A stretch of DNA of 64,000 nucleotides, taken from contig NC_088711.1 in assembly GCF_963576615.1 (NCBI RefSeq), positions 33,778,121-33,842,120 on the forward strand. Reading direction: 5' to 3'. Positions 33,265 through 45,700 of the stretch are shown here, one piece after another. The stretch comes from Watersipora subatra (taxonomy: Eukaryota; Bryozoa; Gymnolaemata; Cheilostomatida; Watersiporidae). Below the pieces are notes generated by a model. The model had not been told where the DNA came from. It was given only the letters and a program-made list of their open reading frames with translations, and made no database searches. The stretch's first letter is position 1; each line of letters begins with the position of its first letter. A program made the position numbers and the translations under genes.

Positions 33265-33507
33265 AACACTGTACAGCATACATGGCAAGTCGTATTGAGT
33301 GTAGTACAGCATACATGGCAAGTCGTATTGAGTGTAGTACAGCATACATGGCAAGTCGTATTGCGTGTAGTACAGCATACATGGCAAGTCGTATTGCGTG
33401 TAGTACAGCATACATGGCAAGTCGTATTGAGTGTAGTACAGCATACATGGCAAGTCGTATTGAGTGTAGTACAGCATACATGGCAAGTCGTATTGAGTGT
33501 AGTACAA
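33265..33507. repeat. 33-bp minisatellite, 7 copies
   Basis: Unit TACAGCATACATGGCAAGTC plus GTATTGAGTGTAG. The length is a multiple of 3, so several frames on both strands stay open; no protein is implied. Confidence 0.95.
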
Positions 33508-34039
33508 TTCAAGTCAGAAGAGAACGTGCCAAGTGGGGGTGTTTCAAGTAGTTGTAAGCTCATTGCTTACATCAATACTAACCATCCATGTGCTGACACA
33601 AGTAGCGTGGCTGTGCTTGATATCCAATGAGACCAATTGGAATTATTATTTAGCTAGTTTGCATACTGGCTGCATTTTAATATTCTTTTTTGGTATGTCG
33701 TATACAATGTACACATAGAAGCGTAGTCTTTCTTTTTTCCTCACAAATGATATGTCTATTGCATTGTTTGTCACATCTATGTTAGGTTTATGAACAAGCA
33801 CTAAATATATATTAAAATTGGACACGCGTAATATATCTGTGTATTAGCCGTTTATATTGTGCATGTGATATGAATATTATGCTCATTTTACAGTCTAATA
33901 TAAACTCCAGGCGTACTTTATTCCTGCCGTATACAAGCTATACATGTGCATACTATACATGCTAGTACCCAGTCTAGCGTGCCATGAGATATTGTCAAGT
34001 GTGCCGATAACGTACAGAGAATAAGTATGTGAATAAGAA

Positions 34040-34118
34040 TGCTTGGCTCAAATGGTAGCATGCCTGGTAACAAAGCCTAATGATGCAGGTTCGAATCCTG
34101 TATGATGCAATCTTTTTT
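34040..34118 (+). repeat. tRNA-derived SINE head / pol III promoter relic
   Basis: GCTTGGCTCAAATGGTAGCA resembles an A box, and GCAGGTTCGAATCCTGT is a complete T arm with consensus B box, followed by TTTTTT. The acceptor ends do not pair, so it is not a functional tRNA gene. Confidence 0.6.
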
Positions 34119-34129
34119 CCCAACCTCCA

Positions 34130-35475
34130 ACCATCGCTTCGAACAGACAGACACTACTATGGTAGAGATTGTGTGTTTTATGCCAATCCTATGTAGCTCA
34201 TCTGAATATCCTAGATTTAAATATTGTGAAAAACTCAGATTAAATATTCTCATTACAATGAATCGATACCATTTTCCCACGACCAAACGAGCGGAGCAAA
34301 GTGTGGGAGTTTTTATGATAAATGCATGTGCACACAACTTACGAAAATTATTCATCAACAATGAAACGAAACCTCGTCAAGAAATTTCATCAACAAATTT
34401 AAGCATCGCTATGTTAAGTCCCTAAAGTATAATAACGATACAAAACACATTTAAACCTATTTAAATATGTTACCAAGTCTTTGTAAACCGTCGGTATTAT
34501 CTTAAAACTTACCCATCTGATCGGATTATACACAAATAGACAGATTAATTTTAACGAAAATCGCAACAAAACACTTGAAAAGCTTGGTTTAATAAAAGTT
34601 AAGACCGAAAATGGAAACACCGAGGGACAGATAATAAAACGATGAAGTCATTTCACGAAAAAGTCATTTCACGAAAGTCATTTCACGAAAAAATAACGTG
34701 CACTTTTCACCAGTCTATAGCATTGTCGAATTGCCGAATACAAAACATAATATTGTTTTGTATCGTTATTATACTTTAGGGACTTTACATAACGATGCTT
34801 AAATTTGTTGATGAAATTTCTTGACGAGGGTTCGTCTCATTGTTGATGAATAATTTTCGTAAGTTGTGTGCACATGCATTTATCATAAAAACTCCCACAC
34901 TTCGCTCCGCTCGTTTGGGCGTGGGATTATAAGTTTGGATGACTACAGAACAATGACTACGTAGTACAGACTTTCTAAAAATCTAACGCAGTGTAAGTAA
35001 AGCAAATGACGATGATATTTTTTCTAACGGTTCTAATGAGATTATTGCAATAATTAATTATAAGTTTGGATGACTACAGGACAATGACTACGTAGTACAG
35101 ATTTTCTAAAATCTATATAAATATCACAACTTCGTAATATTGTTAGCTATGCCGTTTTGAAATGTAAACAAAATTGTGCATTGGTTTTTTATTATTACTA
35201 TATAAATAATATTGGTTATTCTAATAATATCAGTGCATTTTACTTCTAATATTGGCCAATATTGCATTTCTTTTTTTGCAGGAGGAGAGATATAAACATA
35301 TAATCTTTTCCTTTCATTATTGCTATTTGTTGTATATAATAACACCCAGTACATTACAGCTACCATTGCAGTTATTCTATTTGACTGCTAATATTGCATT
35401 TCTCAACCATCAGTACCCTTTCTTTTTTCCAATATCACTTTGGTCGTGGGCTATATGACAGTGGAATTTCTAGTG
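34130..35475 (-). mobile_element. Dispersed repeat family R1, copy 2 (rearranged)
   Basis: Reverse-oriented relative of 15926-17095; its outer end at 35475 reads CTAGAAATTCCACTGTCATA on the minus strand. It contains an internal inverted duplication: 34284-34450 and 34750-34915 are near-complements (marker ATGCATGTGCACACAACTTA). Confidence 0.7.
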
Positions 35476-36183
35476 ACTATTATAATTTCTCTGAAGGGAG
35501 CTGAAGCGCCTTCATTTCCTGTCTCTCAATTTGCACAAACGTAATTCCGTTCAATGTACATGATGGACATCCAAAACAATTTCCTATCCACAGAAAAGAT
35601 TAGTACTTTAAATGTTGATTGCTCCATAAATTGAGGAGTTGCCTGTCTGACTACTAGTGACAAGATAATAAATGGTGGCAATTATTCTGCACTGATTATG
35701 TTAGCTTTTCATATTAAAAAATATAAGCTACAGATTAGACAAACGAATTAGATGTCTAATGAGAATGATATACGTTAACCTATATATGTTTACGCAAATA
35801 TGCTTATCGAGTCAAGATCAAATCACATAGGCACACCGTTGTATATTCATGTCTGCAACAAGAGTTCTCATCACTACGAATGGCAACATGTATGTACCAT
35901 AACGCAGACATTAATATTGTTAAAACTTCAGCAGCTAGTGATAAAACTTTGTTAGCGGATGCACCACAGTGTAATCCTCACAAGTGCAGACAGTTTAGCT
36001 GATACATGATGGTGATTACACTGGTACATAATAATTCTTGAAATATTATAACTGAGGAAAGGGAAGACGTTGTTGTTGCTCAATATTTAATTATGCGGGC
36101 ATATGGGTCTTTACTCGGAGTAATACTACAGTTTCAAGGTAGAAGGCTATCTGACCACAGACTGAGAAAAGTCTAAATTATAC

Positions 36184-36189
36184 TTTATT
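36184..36189 (-). terminator. Candidate fascin polyadenylation signal
   Basis: TTTATT on the plus strand (AATAAA on minus), about 540 bp after the fascin stop. Confidence 0.35.
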
Positions 36190-36725
36190 TTGTTACTATT
36201 TTATTAATATTACTGTACTAACAATTGAAGACAAAACTAATTATTTGATAATTATTATGCTAACGGTTAATGCAACAATAGGGAGATTAATATTGGCTGA
36301 TCAGAACTACTGATGCACCTGCATTCCCATTCTATGTCAAGCACACATTTGAAATGATTTACAGTAGCTAAAATTCTGTAACACAAGAATCTTCTAACTA
36401 GTATAAAGAAAGAGAGTAAGAAATTACATGCGTATAATAAGGCCTTGATAATCATAACCAATGTTTAAAGAAAGTAGATGCAGGTTGGAGTGTAGATAAT
36501 AAGTTTTGAACGCGAAGTGTGATAAATAAACTGAAGGCTTTGTTGTAAATTGTGCTATAACCTGTTAGCTTGCGTACGTAGTAAGTTCTGTAATTGCTGC
36601 TGATACAGCGCGAGTGATACAGCGCGAGTGAACGGGTGTAGTAAGAGGGTGATTGAGACAGAGTTGAGCAAGATGAGCCAGTATATGAAACAGTACTTAG
36701 CACCATTCCCATCAGCCCACTCCGT

Positions 36726-36755
36726 CTAGAACTCGTACTTGCTGTCATTCTTTAT
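36726..36755 (-). CDS. FSCN1: Fascin coding exon 7 (nine codons plus stop)
   Basis: Residues 486-494, IKNDSKYEF then TAG (36728-36726), aligning with the human end VDPASLWEY. Acceptor CATTTTCAG, phase 0 as required. Too short for ORF detection; found by searching for the expected C-terminus. Confidence 0.85.
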   Translation of the reverse strand: MKNDSKYEF

Positions 36756-39700
36756 CTGAAAATGGCGTCAATAAATAATGGATTTGGCATTTAAAGCATG
36801 TGTGCGAAAGCAGCTATTCAAGAAACACAAGGTATGTAGGTATGTGTTACTCTTCCATGAGAGCTGATCAGCATTTACTGCCATGATTGAAAGTGGATAT
36901 GCGTGGAGTAACAAGCGTGTGAGAACGAAACCTAGTCGAGTACAAGCACCCAATTTTTCAACAAATCTCACTAAATGCAGGTGCATTGCATTTTGTCTCC
37001 TACAACTGCCGCAATAACTACAAATACTGCACAAATGCACACCGCGCTGTACCTCATGATAAAGACAAGATGACTGAATAGATTTGTTTGTAGCATAAAA
37101 TTGGTGAAAGAAAAAACAGATGTTTATATTTTGAGAACTTTTAAAAACTAAAAATTTACGATTTTCACAATTGACTTTTAATTGGTTTGGTGGCTTCTAG
37201 ACAAAAATATCTCCTAGTAACAGCTCAGTGCAAAAACCCATAAAATTGGAAGCCATATTGGTCAACTTTAACCTTTGTGCTGATTGATAAGTATCAAGTG
37301 CCGTGTGATACTAGTAGTTCACTAGTGACTGTGATACTAGTAGTTCACTAGTCCACAGTTCTCTACTTACTCAATACCCGTAGTTTGTATTCATTATTGG
37401 TTTCTTACTCAATATTAAGGCGTCACCCCCAATGTTGACATGTTTTGCTGTAAAGTTTGAAAAGTTTACAATTTAACAGTGTGCTTCATGGTTTGCTGGC
37501 AAAGTGAGTGAGAAAGCACATTCACAACGATATAGGATGTCGATGTGGACCAGAGTTAAATGATCAGCTTGTTGAGGTAACAGACGACCCAAAAACAAAG
37601 CAGCCATGACAAAAGCATGTTAAAAACATGTTGTTGAATAGCATATGTTCCATCGAGCATAAACAATGACATTTAAAGAAGAGCTATTTGGGTACTTGGG
37701 GAAGTGGCTGGTGTACGAATCATAATCCCTACTAAAAACTGGCACAGCTTATCTGTTTCTATTCTAGGAATTGACAGAAACCAAATCTAAATATCAGAGT
37801 ATGCTTCACAATGCGTATAACAGGCCTTACAAGAGACAACAATAACACTGCAGTTGTAGCAGGCATTTATCAAAAAACAGACAAATATCTAAAAATACTG
37901 GACTAAGAAATTCATCAACTATTCACTACATACTTGAAACAAATATTGTGTTATATTGGTTTGGATAAACATTAATCAAAGTTTTGCTGTCACTTTTGCA
38001 TAACTCGACTACACAATACAAAATTTGTAGGCTCTTTTTGCAATATTGATGAGAATGAAAGAGAAGAAAGATTTTTTAATTTCACATTTCTTAGCAAATG
38101 TATATATGCATTTACTAAATATGTTCACCAAATTGTTTTTCAACTTTTCTAAGAAAATCTTTTAATCGTTTACTGATGCTACATAGACTAAATCAGTAAA
38201 ATACGGCTTCCTTTGCTAACAATGTTCGCTTAACCATTGTCAAAGCCTTTTAATGATTAGGAAGAAAGGACGATTCCTAAACATGTATTGTCTACATTCA
38301 GCTTAAATCTTATGTTAATCAATGCAGCCATAAATAGGAAAATGAAAGATAGAAGAATACCTCCGGTGCTGAGGCTGTGAGCACTCCATTATTCTCTCCT
38401 CTAAGGTAGTTTCCATCAGCAGTTTTGATGCCGATACGAGAGTTCCCTAGGAGTTCAAGCTGAAATCCAGTTGCCTCCCCTTGCTCTCCCACACACATGA
38501 CTTGCCCACCATCTGTAGTCCAGTATTTACCATTGGAACCTAGAATTTTAGGTTGTGTAAAACAACAGTAAAGACTAAGCGAGGTAGGATTTAGCGAGAA
38601 CATGATGTTCGATAGGCTATTGGCACAGCAGCAGAACACTCGGATTTCCTCCATGCAATGGACTGTTGACTCACTGCAGAAGTCAAGAGCAGTTGTTAAT
38701 AAGTTTTAATTTTCATCATATTGATAAGACAACATGTAATCATTTAAATCATCACATTTCAGCTTTGTAAAACTTTCATAGAAAACAAAAAACTTGATCT
38801 ATAAAAATGATGGCGAGATAGAGTTTTAAAGGTTTAGAAAGCAAAGACCAATCTATTGGTTTTGGCCATGTTAGGTAATGTCAGTCTCCCACTTGAATAA
38901 AAACTACTCCTGCTGAGCCCTACCTTCACGAATAGACTCTTTCCATTCTCGCAGGTCGTATGAACTCACCAATATGTTTTATTATATTACCATTGATCGA
39001 CTCTGTCACTATTACTAACTCATGTATCAGACTTCGCATAACAAATCAACTCCCACAGACTTCCTTTTATGAATATCTCTACACATCTTCTCACGCCCTT
39101 ATTTGGGCACAAGATTCATCAACATCTCTTTAAATTGTCTCGTCAATCATGAATGGTTTGTAAGTTAATACCACTCCCTCCATCTGAACTGAAGGTTGAT
39201 AATACTTCCTCCATCATTCGTCCTATTCACCAAGTTTAGACAAAAAGGTAGCAGGGACATTGCTGTAAACCTTAACAGTTCAGCTAATGTTGCTATAGTG
39301 ATTGTCGATCATCTCTCTCATATTGGCTCAAAATTCATTAGAAGAAGTCTTAACATCTTTGAAACATACCATTGTTATACTTCAGCTGTTATTCCTCTGT
39401 ACAAAAAGATTTGCTACCTAGCCATGTTTGCCAATATGACAAAAACATATTCAGCACTCAGGTGGATCCTGCCCATTTGGGGCCAACACTTCATTAACAG
39501 AGACATAAATGTATATCACCTTATTCACCAAAAATGATACCACCATATTTCCTCAATTTTGAAAGGTATGGATGGAACCAAAAGCAGGAGGACGTTCACT
39601 TGTGCCAAATTAGCATAACAAGTTAATGGACCACAGGCAAGGTTTTTTGTGAAAGTCAACTGACCATTAATGATTGTACAAAAAACTAAACAGATTATGT

Positions 39701-42700
39701 TAGTAGTTGGGTTGACCTTGACCCTAAATGAGAACAGCCAAATTACACAATGAAGGTTAAGGCAAACATCAAAAAAAGCGAATTCATCCATTGGGCAAAA
39801 TATTGCATTCACTCTAGTCTCAAATTGATAAATTAATGAATTCCGCTGGACCATCCCAAACTATCGAGACCATCGAGACTAAATGATAAGAATAAGGTCT
39901 CCAGGCTAAACTCACTTGAAACACACACTTAAACAATTACTCTAGTTACTTGGTAAACGTCAGCCACCGGGCTGACACCAGCGAGCTGTTCAGCTTATGC
40001 GAGAATAATAATGGCCTGAGCTTTGACAAGTTTACAAGCAAGTCTTGCCAACAATCGCATAGCCTTTTTTATTTGAGATCACGTTTGTATAAATGGGTTT
40101 CTAATAACTGAGAAATCATAAAAATGTGTCACTACTTTATAGCGATAGAAAAAAAGCCTAGAAAACAAGCCAAGGAGCAATGAGCCAATCTCTAATATTT
40201 GTGATAAGAGTTATTCTATCTCAATCACATTTGATCAGAGTAAGTGTCTCAAGCCAAATAAGATTTTCTTAAATGGGAGCTTAGGAGGATATTTGTTAGT
40301 CGGCATGCCAGAAAACACTTCATGGAACAATCTCAGTCCTAGATATATCTTCCAATGAGGAAGTGAACTGGTGTGATAATATAAATTATAGAAGAATGCT
40401 TAAAGATAAAACTCCTACTGCGACTGGCTCTTTCTCATCTGTCAAGATGAATTCACTAGCTTTCACCGTGAGTTAGCCTGGGCATGGCTCTCGTGGGTGA
40501 TTGGGAGAGAGAGCCTGGGACACATAGCGAAAAAAAGGTAAGATAACTTCTGCAAAACTAGCGACATATGTTACATATGACGCTCAGACTGATACTAATG
40601 GAAGCGTGTCGTTAGATTCGGATCTCACGATGTATTAGATGTGGCGCGTTTAAAAGCCTAGTGTCACGGTCACGTGACTTGATCTAGTAAAAAGCCCTGT
40701 ATTTTTGATAGACTGGGTGGTTACGTAACACCCCGTTTGATAATAAAACGATAAGAACCATAGGTTACTATTCTCTTGCGTTTTCACGTTAGCAGTTTCA
40801 TTTCCCATACTGATATAAAATGGAGCGATTCAAAAATTACTATCAAAGCTAGGCATTGTCACACTGAGACCAGAACAGTTTCAAGTTTTACAACAAATTA
40901 TCGCAGGTTTTGACCAATTTATAGTTCTTCCTACTGGCTTTGGAAAAGAGTATTTGCTTTCAGATGGCACCGTTATGCAGTGTTAGGTCCGAGTTGTTCA
41001 TAATAACTGTCGCGAGTAATCATAATACTCGTGAGTAAAATAAAACTGAGATTACTTTTTACTAGACAAACTTTTCTTTACTAGCAGCGTGCGATTCATT
41101 TTTGTTGTTCTATTGCTATTCGTTTGCTATGTTTGTATTGTTATTGTGAATTTTTTTATTCAATTGATTTAATTTTTTATTAAATCATATTAAAATATAA
41201 TGAATTGAACATATGAAATAATATAACTCTCGTGATTGATTTATTATGCAACCAACATTTCATACTAACCAGCGTTTGTTTGCTGCCAATTCAGATTAAC
41301 AATAATACATAATACTCGCGTAGATCATAAATAAGACCGTCACACGATACTCCTTCGGAAATAACGATGGTGATATTAGGGACTTCAGAAGGCGACTTTT
41401 AGAGTTGTCTTCCCCGCGTGTTGCTATGTGTCCCAGGCTCTCTCTCAATCCCCACGAGAGCCATGCCCAGGCTAACCGTGAGTCATACCTGAACTATAAT
41501 AGCTAGGAATAAAAACAAGAAGGCAACTCCGGTAAATGGATCAGAGAAGTGACCTATAATTAAGGAGTGAATAAATCGGAGACAAAAATAAATTATATTT
41601 GTTTATAAACATTTTTTCTAACGGCTCATCACTGTGGTGAACCAGAGCAGCAGCAGGTGATAAAAGTACTTCAGACTCATTTGAACTATTCTCTCGACAG
41701 CGTCACTCGAGATGAACTGGTTCACCACAGTTTACTAGCAAGACTTTGTGAATTAACTTCTCCAGTCGTTGCAACATTCATATTTGATAAGGTCATCTCT
41801 GATGTCAGACATGTGGCAGACCACAGCGACCATATAAGGTCAACACAAGGGAACTTGTCATCTCATTCGTGATGACACACAAGATAACAGTTAGAAACAT
41901 CTGCCCCTCCTTTTCATGTAAAACAAATTAGGTTAATTCAAACTCAATTCTGATAATACACAGACAACCTCTGTATCAATCACTGTGTCTCTTCTGACTG
42001 CGCCTAGAAAAATGCCTTTATCCTGGGTATTGAACAACATATGATGTATCTGTTTAATCGACACTACGGTACTTTCATCACCTGGTACTTTCCATCACCT
42101 GCCACTGCTCATCACTGCTCTGGTTCACCACAGTGATGAGCCTTTAGAAAGAATGTTTATAAACAAATATAATTTATTTTTGTCTCCGATTTATTCACTC
42201 CTTAATTACAGGTCACTTCTCTGAGCCATTTACCGGAGTTGCCTTCTTGTTTTTATTCTGAGCTATTTTGGTTCAGGTATGAGCCATTTGGAAAGCTATG
42301 CCTCTTATCTCTACAGTTTAATACAGAACAAGCGAAATGTTTCTAGTGCCAGTCTAGTTTTATCATAATGGATAGTAAACTGAGGAGACACAATCCTTTA
42401 GATAAATCATACTATAAATAATGTATTTGAGGAAACAGAGTCGGCACCTGTGCTGAAAGTTTAGGGCATTATTTACAGGTGTTCCAAAAGGGAAGATAAT
42501 TCTAACTTGTGAAAATAACGAGCATTTGTGAATTTGACTAGGTAGAAGTCACTCACGTCATCAGCATACAACCATCCTAAAATCTGGTATGTATACAGAT
42601 GCTAGCTAATGAGCAGGTTTGAACAAGAACAAAATGAACTCACCTTTAAAATTGTAGAGTCCATTGTGGGCTTGCTTTAGTTCAAAGGCATCGTAAGTTG

Positions 42701-45700
42701 GTCTGTTTGCCTCAATTTTGTTGTTCTTTAATCCAAGGAACCCAAATTCTCCTTTCAGAATCATAATTGGGCGATTCAAAATGGTCATCTATAAGCATAA
42801 AGTGTGTGAATGGAGGATATTAGACAGCCGCAAACATTGCAGTTGTTCCAATAAGGCAGTTGTACTTGTCAGCCATGTCTCCACCAGGATCATTAAGAGT
42901 ACATATGCTAGTAGACTGTTTTCACACACCTGGCTTGCATGAACTGTAATAGCCAATCAACTGAGGGTTGAGATAGGTGCTGGAGTTTCAAGGTTTACTT
43001 GCACCAAAATTCACATTACAGTTATTTAGTATCGAAAGATTGACCATGTCTTACTCTGTTGTATTGTAGGTGCAAAATATGTGGAAATGTGATTACAAGC
43101 TCTTAAAAGCTCAAAAATGAACAGTTAATTGCAGCCATCACAAAAATGCCGTAGATTAGAATCCTTTTCCAAAACGGCTCGAATGGGATGTAGATGAACA
43201 TGATGGCTTCTGTTTACACTTTCACGCGATCTCATTCGTCGAAATATTTTCACAAATATACTTCTCGCATTCAATAAAACCATGTCTAATGTTTTCATCT
43301 ATTTCATCATCATTGTAATGCTGTCATTTTGAGCACTGATATCTCAAAAATCACCGTAAAAATTCGTTTAACTTTTTAACCTTAACTCGAAGGAGTGCAT
43401 ATCATCCTCTGATAAACATGAGGAGCCTGTCGGTCACCTGTGATAGTCAGAAAATGCTACAGAAATTATTTGCACTGTTTGGTAGGAAGTATGGGTCACT
43501 TGATCAGATTACGACTAGACGATTAGACCAAGCCGAAACAAAACTGCAAAGTAGTGAGCATCTATATTTGATAAGGACTTTTCGGTAAAACCTAGCCTGT
43601 CTTGACAAGCTGTTGTTTTTGCGTAGTTGTTCCCCCGTCGAGCGGCGAGCAACAACGGCTTGTCACAAGACGTACTGCACCTGATGCATCAGCTGCACTT
43701 ATAGGGAGTTGTTCTCTTCCGTCTACGCGGCTTGGCCGCGATGTTATGTCGGTCGCTCCATTGGTAATCATAACGGATTTCACGCAAAAATTTATGTGAA
43801 AAATTAAGATGAGAACGTTTAACTGGCGACCCCTCTCTGCAGTAAACATTATTAGAATTTGAGAACTTAGGCAACAACAGCGACGAAACATGTCGTTATT
43901 TGTGCGCTCAGTCAGTTTTATTTCTATTTTTGTATCAGTCAGTTTTATTTGTTCTTATGGATTTTATTTTAAGTTTATTTTATTCTTAAGTTCTACTAAA
44001 GTTTATCACAAAAACTGGTCTTTGGTTAAACGTTGTAATCTTGTTTTTTTCTACATAAATTTTTGCGTGAAATCCGTTATGATTACTAATGGAGCGACCG
44101 ACATAACATCGCGGCCAAGCCGCGTAGACGGAAGAGAACAACTTCCTATAAGTGCAGCTGATGCATCAGGTGCAGTACGTCTTGTGACAAGCCGTTGTTG
44201 CTCGCCGCTCGACGGGGGGACAACTACGCAAAAACAACAGCTTGTCAAGACAGGCTAGGTAAAACGCCAAAGTGTTTGTCAGAAACTAGTGCTACGAGAC
44301 ATGTCATATTGAGCTTTTTATTGGCCTTTCATTTCACGCGATGACATCACGCGTCAAAACGATAACCAAATTGTTTGAGTACGTCAGAAAAATAAATTGG
44401 TTCCAACCTATGGCGTTTTCGTGATGGCGGCGATTACCTGTTCGTTTTTTAGCTTTTAAGAGCTTGTAATCACATTTCTAAATATTTTGCACCTACAACA
44501 TAGCAGAGTAAGACATGGTGAATCTTTTGATACCAAATAACCGTAATGTGAATTTTTTTGCGAGCCAACCTTGAATGGCCCAAGGTGAATGATGAGCCCG
44601 TCTAAGCAGCATTATAAATTGACCAAAATGAACCAGGTCTTAAGAGGTCTGTGTAGAGCTCCTGCATCTGGTGACACCTACCTTGAACTTCTCTTTATCA
44701 CCACAACTGTCACTGCTGCAGTTGAGAGCACCAGTCATCTTTATGGTGACATATTTGCCATTGGGAGCTTTGAGAGCGATGGTGCTGTTAGCCAACTGTT
44801 CTAGCTCGAATAAGCTAGCCTCAGCGCTACAATGTCAATCGTTTGCTGGTTAACACCTCGTGCCGTATGCATAGACACAATTGAATCTACATATGTATCG
44901 CTATATCACCAGCTTCCTGTTATCCGCTCCTGTTAGTGAGCCCAGCAAGCGCCATTCTCATACCATCAGCTTATGAATGCTTAGGAAGTAAGAAGCCAGG
45001 AATTTTCTAAATATCTGTCAATCAGTGAGAAATTGGGAGGCTAGAGGTTAGCAAGGAAAAACCAATATTTAACTTATTGCAAAAAGAAGTCGTCAATCAT
45101 TATGACATGGTGTGGGCAGATTATAGATAGATAATAACAAATACCTGTCCAATATCCCGTTTGATCAGATAAATAATTCGGCACACACTTATATTTTTCC
45201 TCATACATGGCCATTAGCCTTAGCTTCTACCCTCTCCCTTTACACTCGCTCGATTCCCTTCCCCATCTCCTTCTACTAGACTTTACTTTCCTACCCCATA
45301 AACCTATTAACCTAGTTACCCAATAAAACCTTTTTACACTTTTCACCTAACTTTCAGCCATCTGATAAGCTAACGACTCCTTCCTCATTTGGGATATAAA
45401 ATTTGACCGTGATATTCGGAGTATAAACATTTTAGATAGAAAATTGAAACATAGTGTAACCGAGAGTCTCACGCAAACATTAATAGACCTCTCTTTCTCT
45501 TCAAAGCTGACTGAGAAGATTAAGTTGTGTGAAATGGGTAAAGAGCGTGAGAATAGGACAGATTTTAGAGCAGCTAAAGAGAAGCTATAAGTAATCGCTT
45601 AACCTATGACAATTAAAACAATAATAATAATATAAATAAAAGTTTCTCTGAAGAAGAAAGAGTCACATTATTCAGAACTGTCATTGAAATGTGTAAAGAA

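Larger units (their letters stand above)
32700..36725. other. Convergent intergenic region between COX11 and fascin
   Basis: Holds both 3' UTRs, a 33-bp minisatellite, a tRNA-derived segment and a copy of dispersed family R1. I found no conserved exon. 35480-36180 is plain AT-rich sequence. Confidence 0.6.
40457..42298. mobile_element. Foldback element with ~195-bp inverted arms, interrupted by a second element
   Basis: Left arm: 40457-40472 plus 41476-41680. Right arm: 42080-42298. Shared segments include TAGCTTTC, TCATACCTGAAC, AAGAAGGCAACTCCGGTAAA, GGAGACAAAAATAAATTATA and GGCTCATCACTGTGGTGAAC, about 90% complementary. The ~400-bp spacer holds an open frame (41657-41872) without known motifs. 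Non-autonomous. Confidence 0.8.
38540..42643 (-). other. Fascin intron 5
   Basis: Contains the nested inverted-repeat and TIR elements (40457-42298). 38700-40440 has several open frames on both strands (e.g. 39196-39537, 39525-39854) with no recognisable domain; possibly decayed transposon sequence. Confidence 0.55.
42789..44681 (-). other. Fascin intron 4, mostly transposon
   Basis: About 84% of this 1.9-kb intron (42989-44573) is a TIR element that itself carries a foldback insertion; little host sequence is left at either end. Confidence 0.75.

Noticed and set aside
33234-33630. Five overlapping open frames with 11-residue repeats
   Set aside because: Artefact of the 33-bp minisatellite, open in several frames on both strands.
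34040-34118. Functional tRNA gene
   Set aside because: Good T arm, but the acceptor and anticodon stems do not pair.
39196-39854. Overlapping 113- and 109-codon frames in fascin intron 5
   Set aside because: No motif recognised on either strand; at most decayed transposon sequence.
43592-44258. 65-residue frame found on both strands
   Set aside because: Mirror images produced by the foldback arms.
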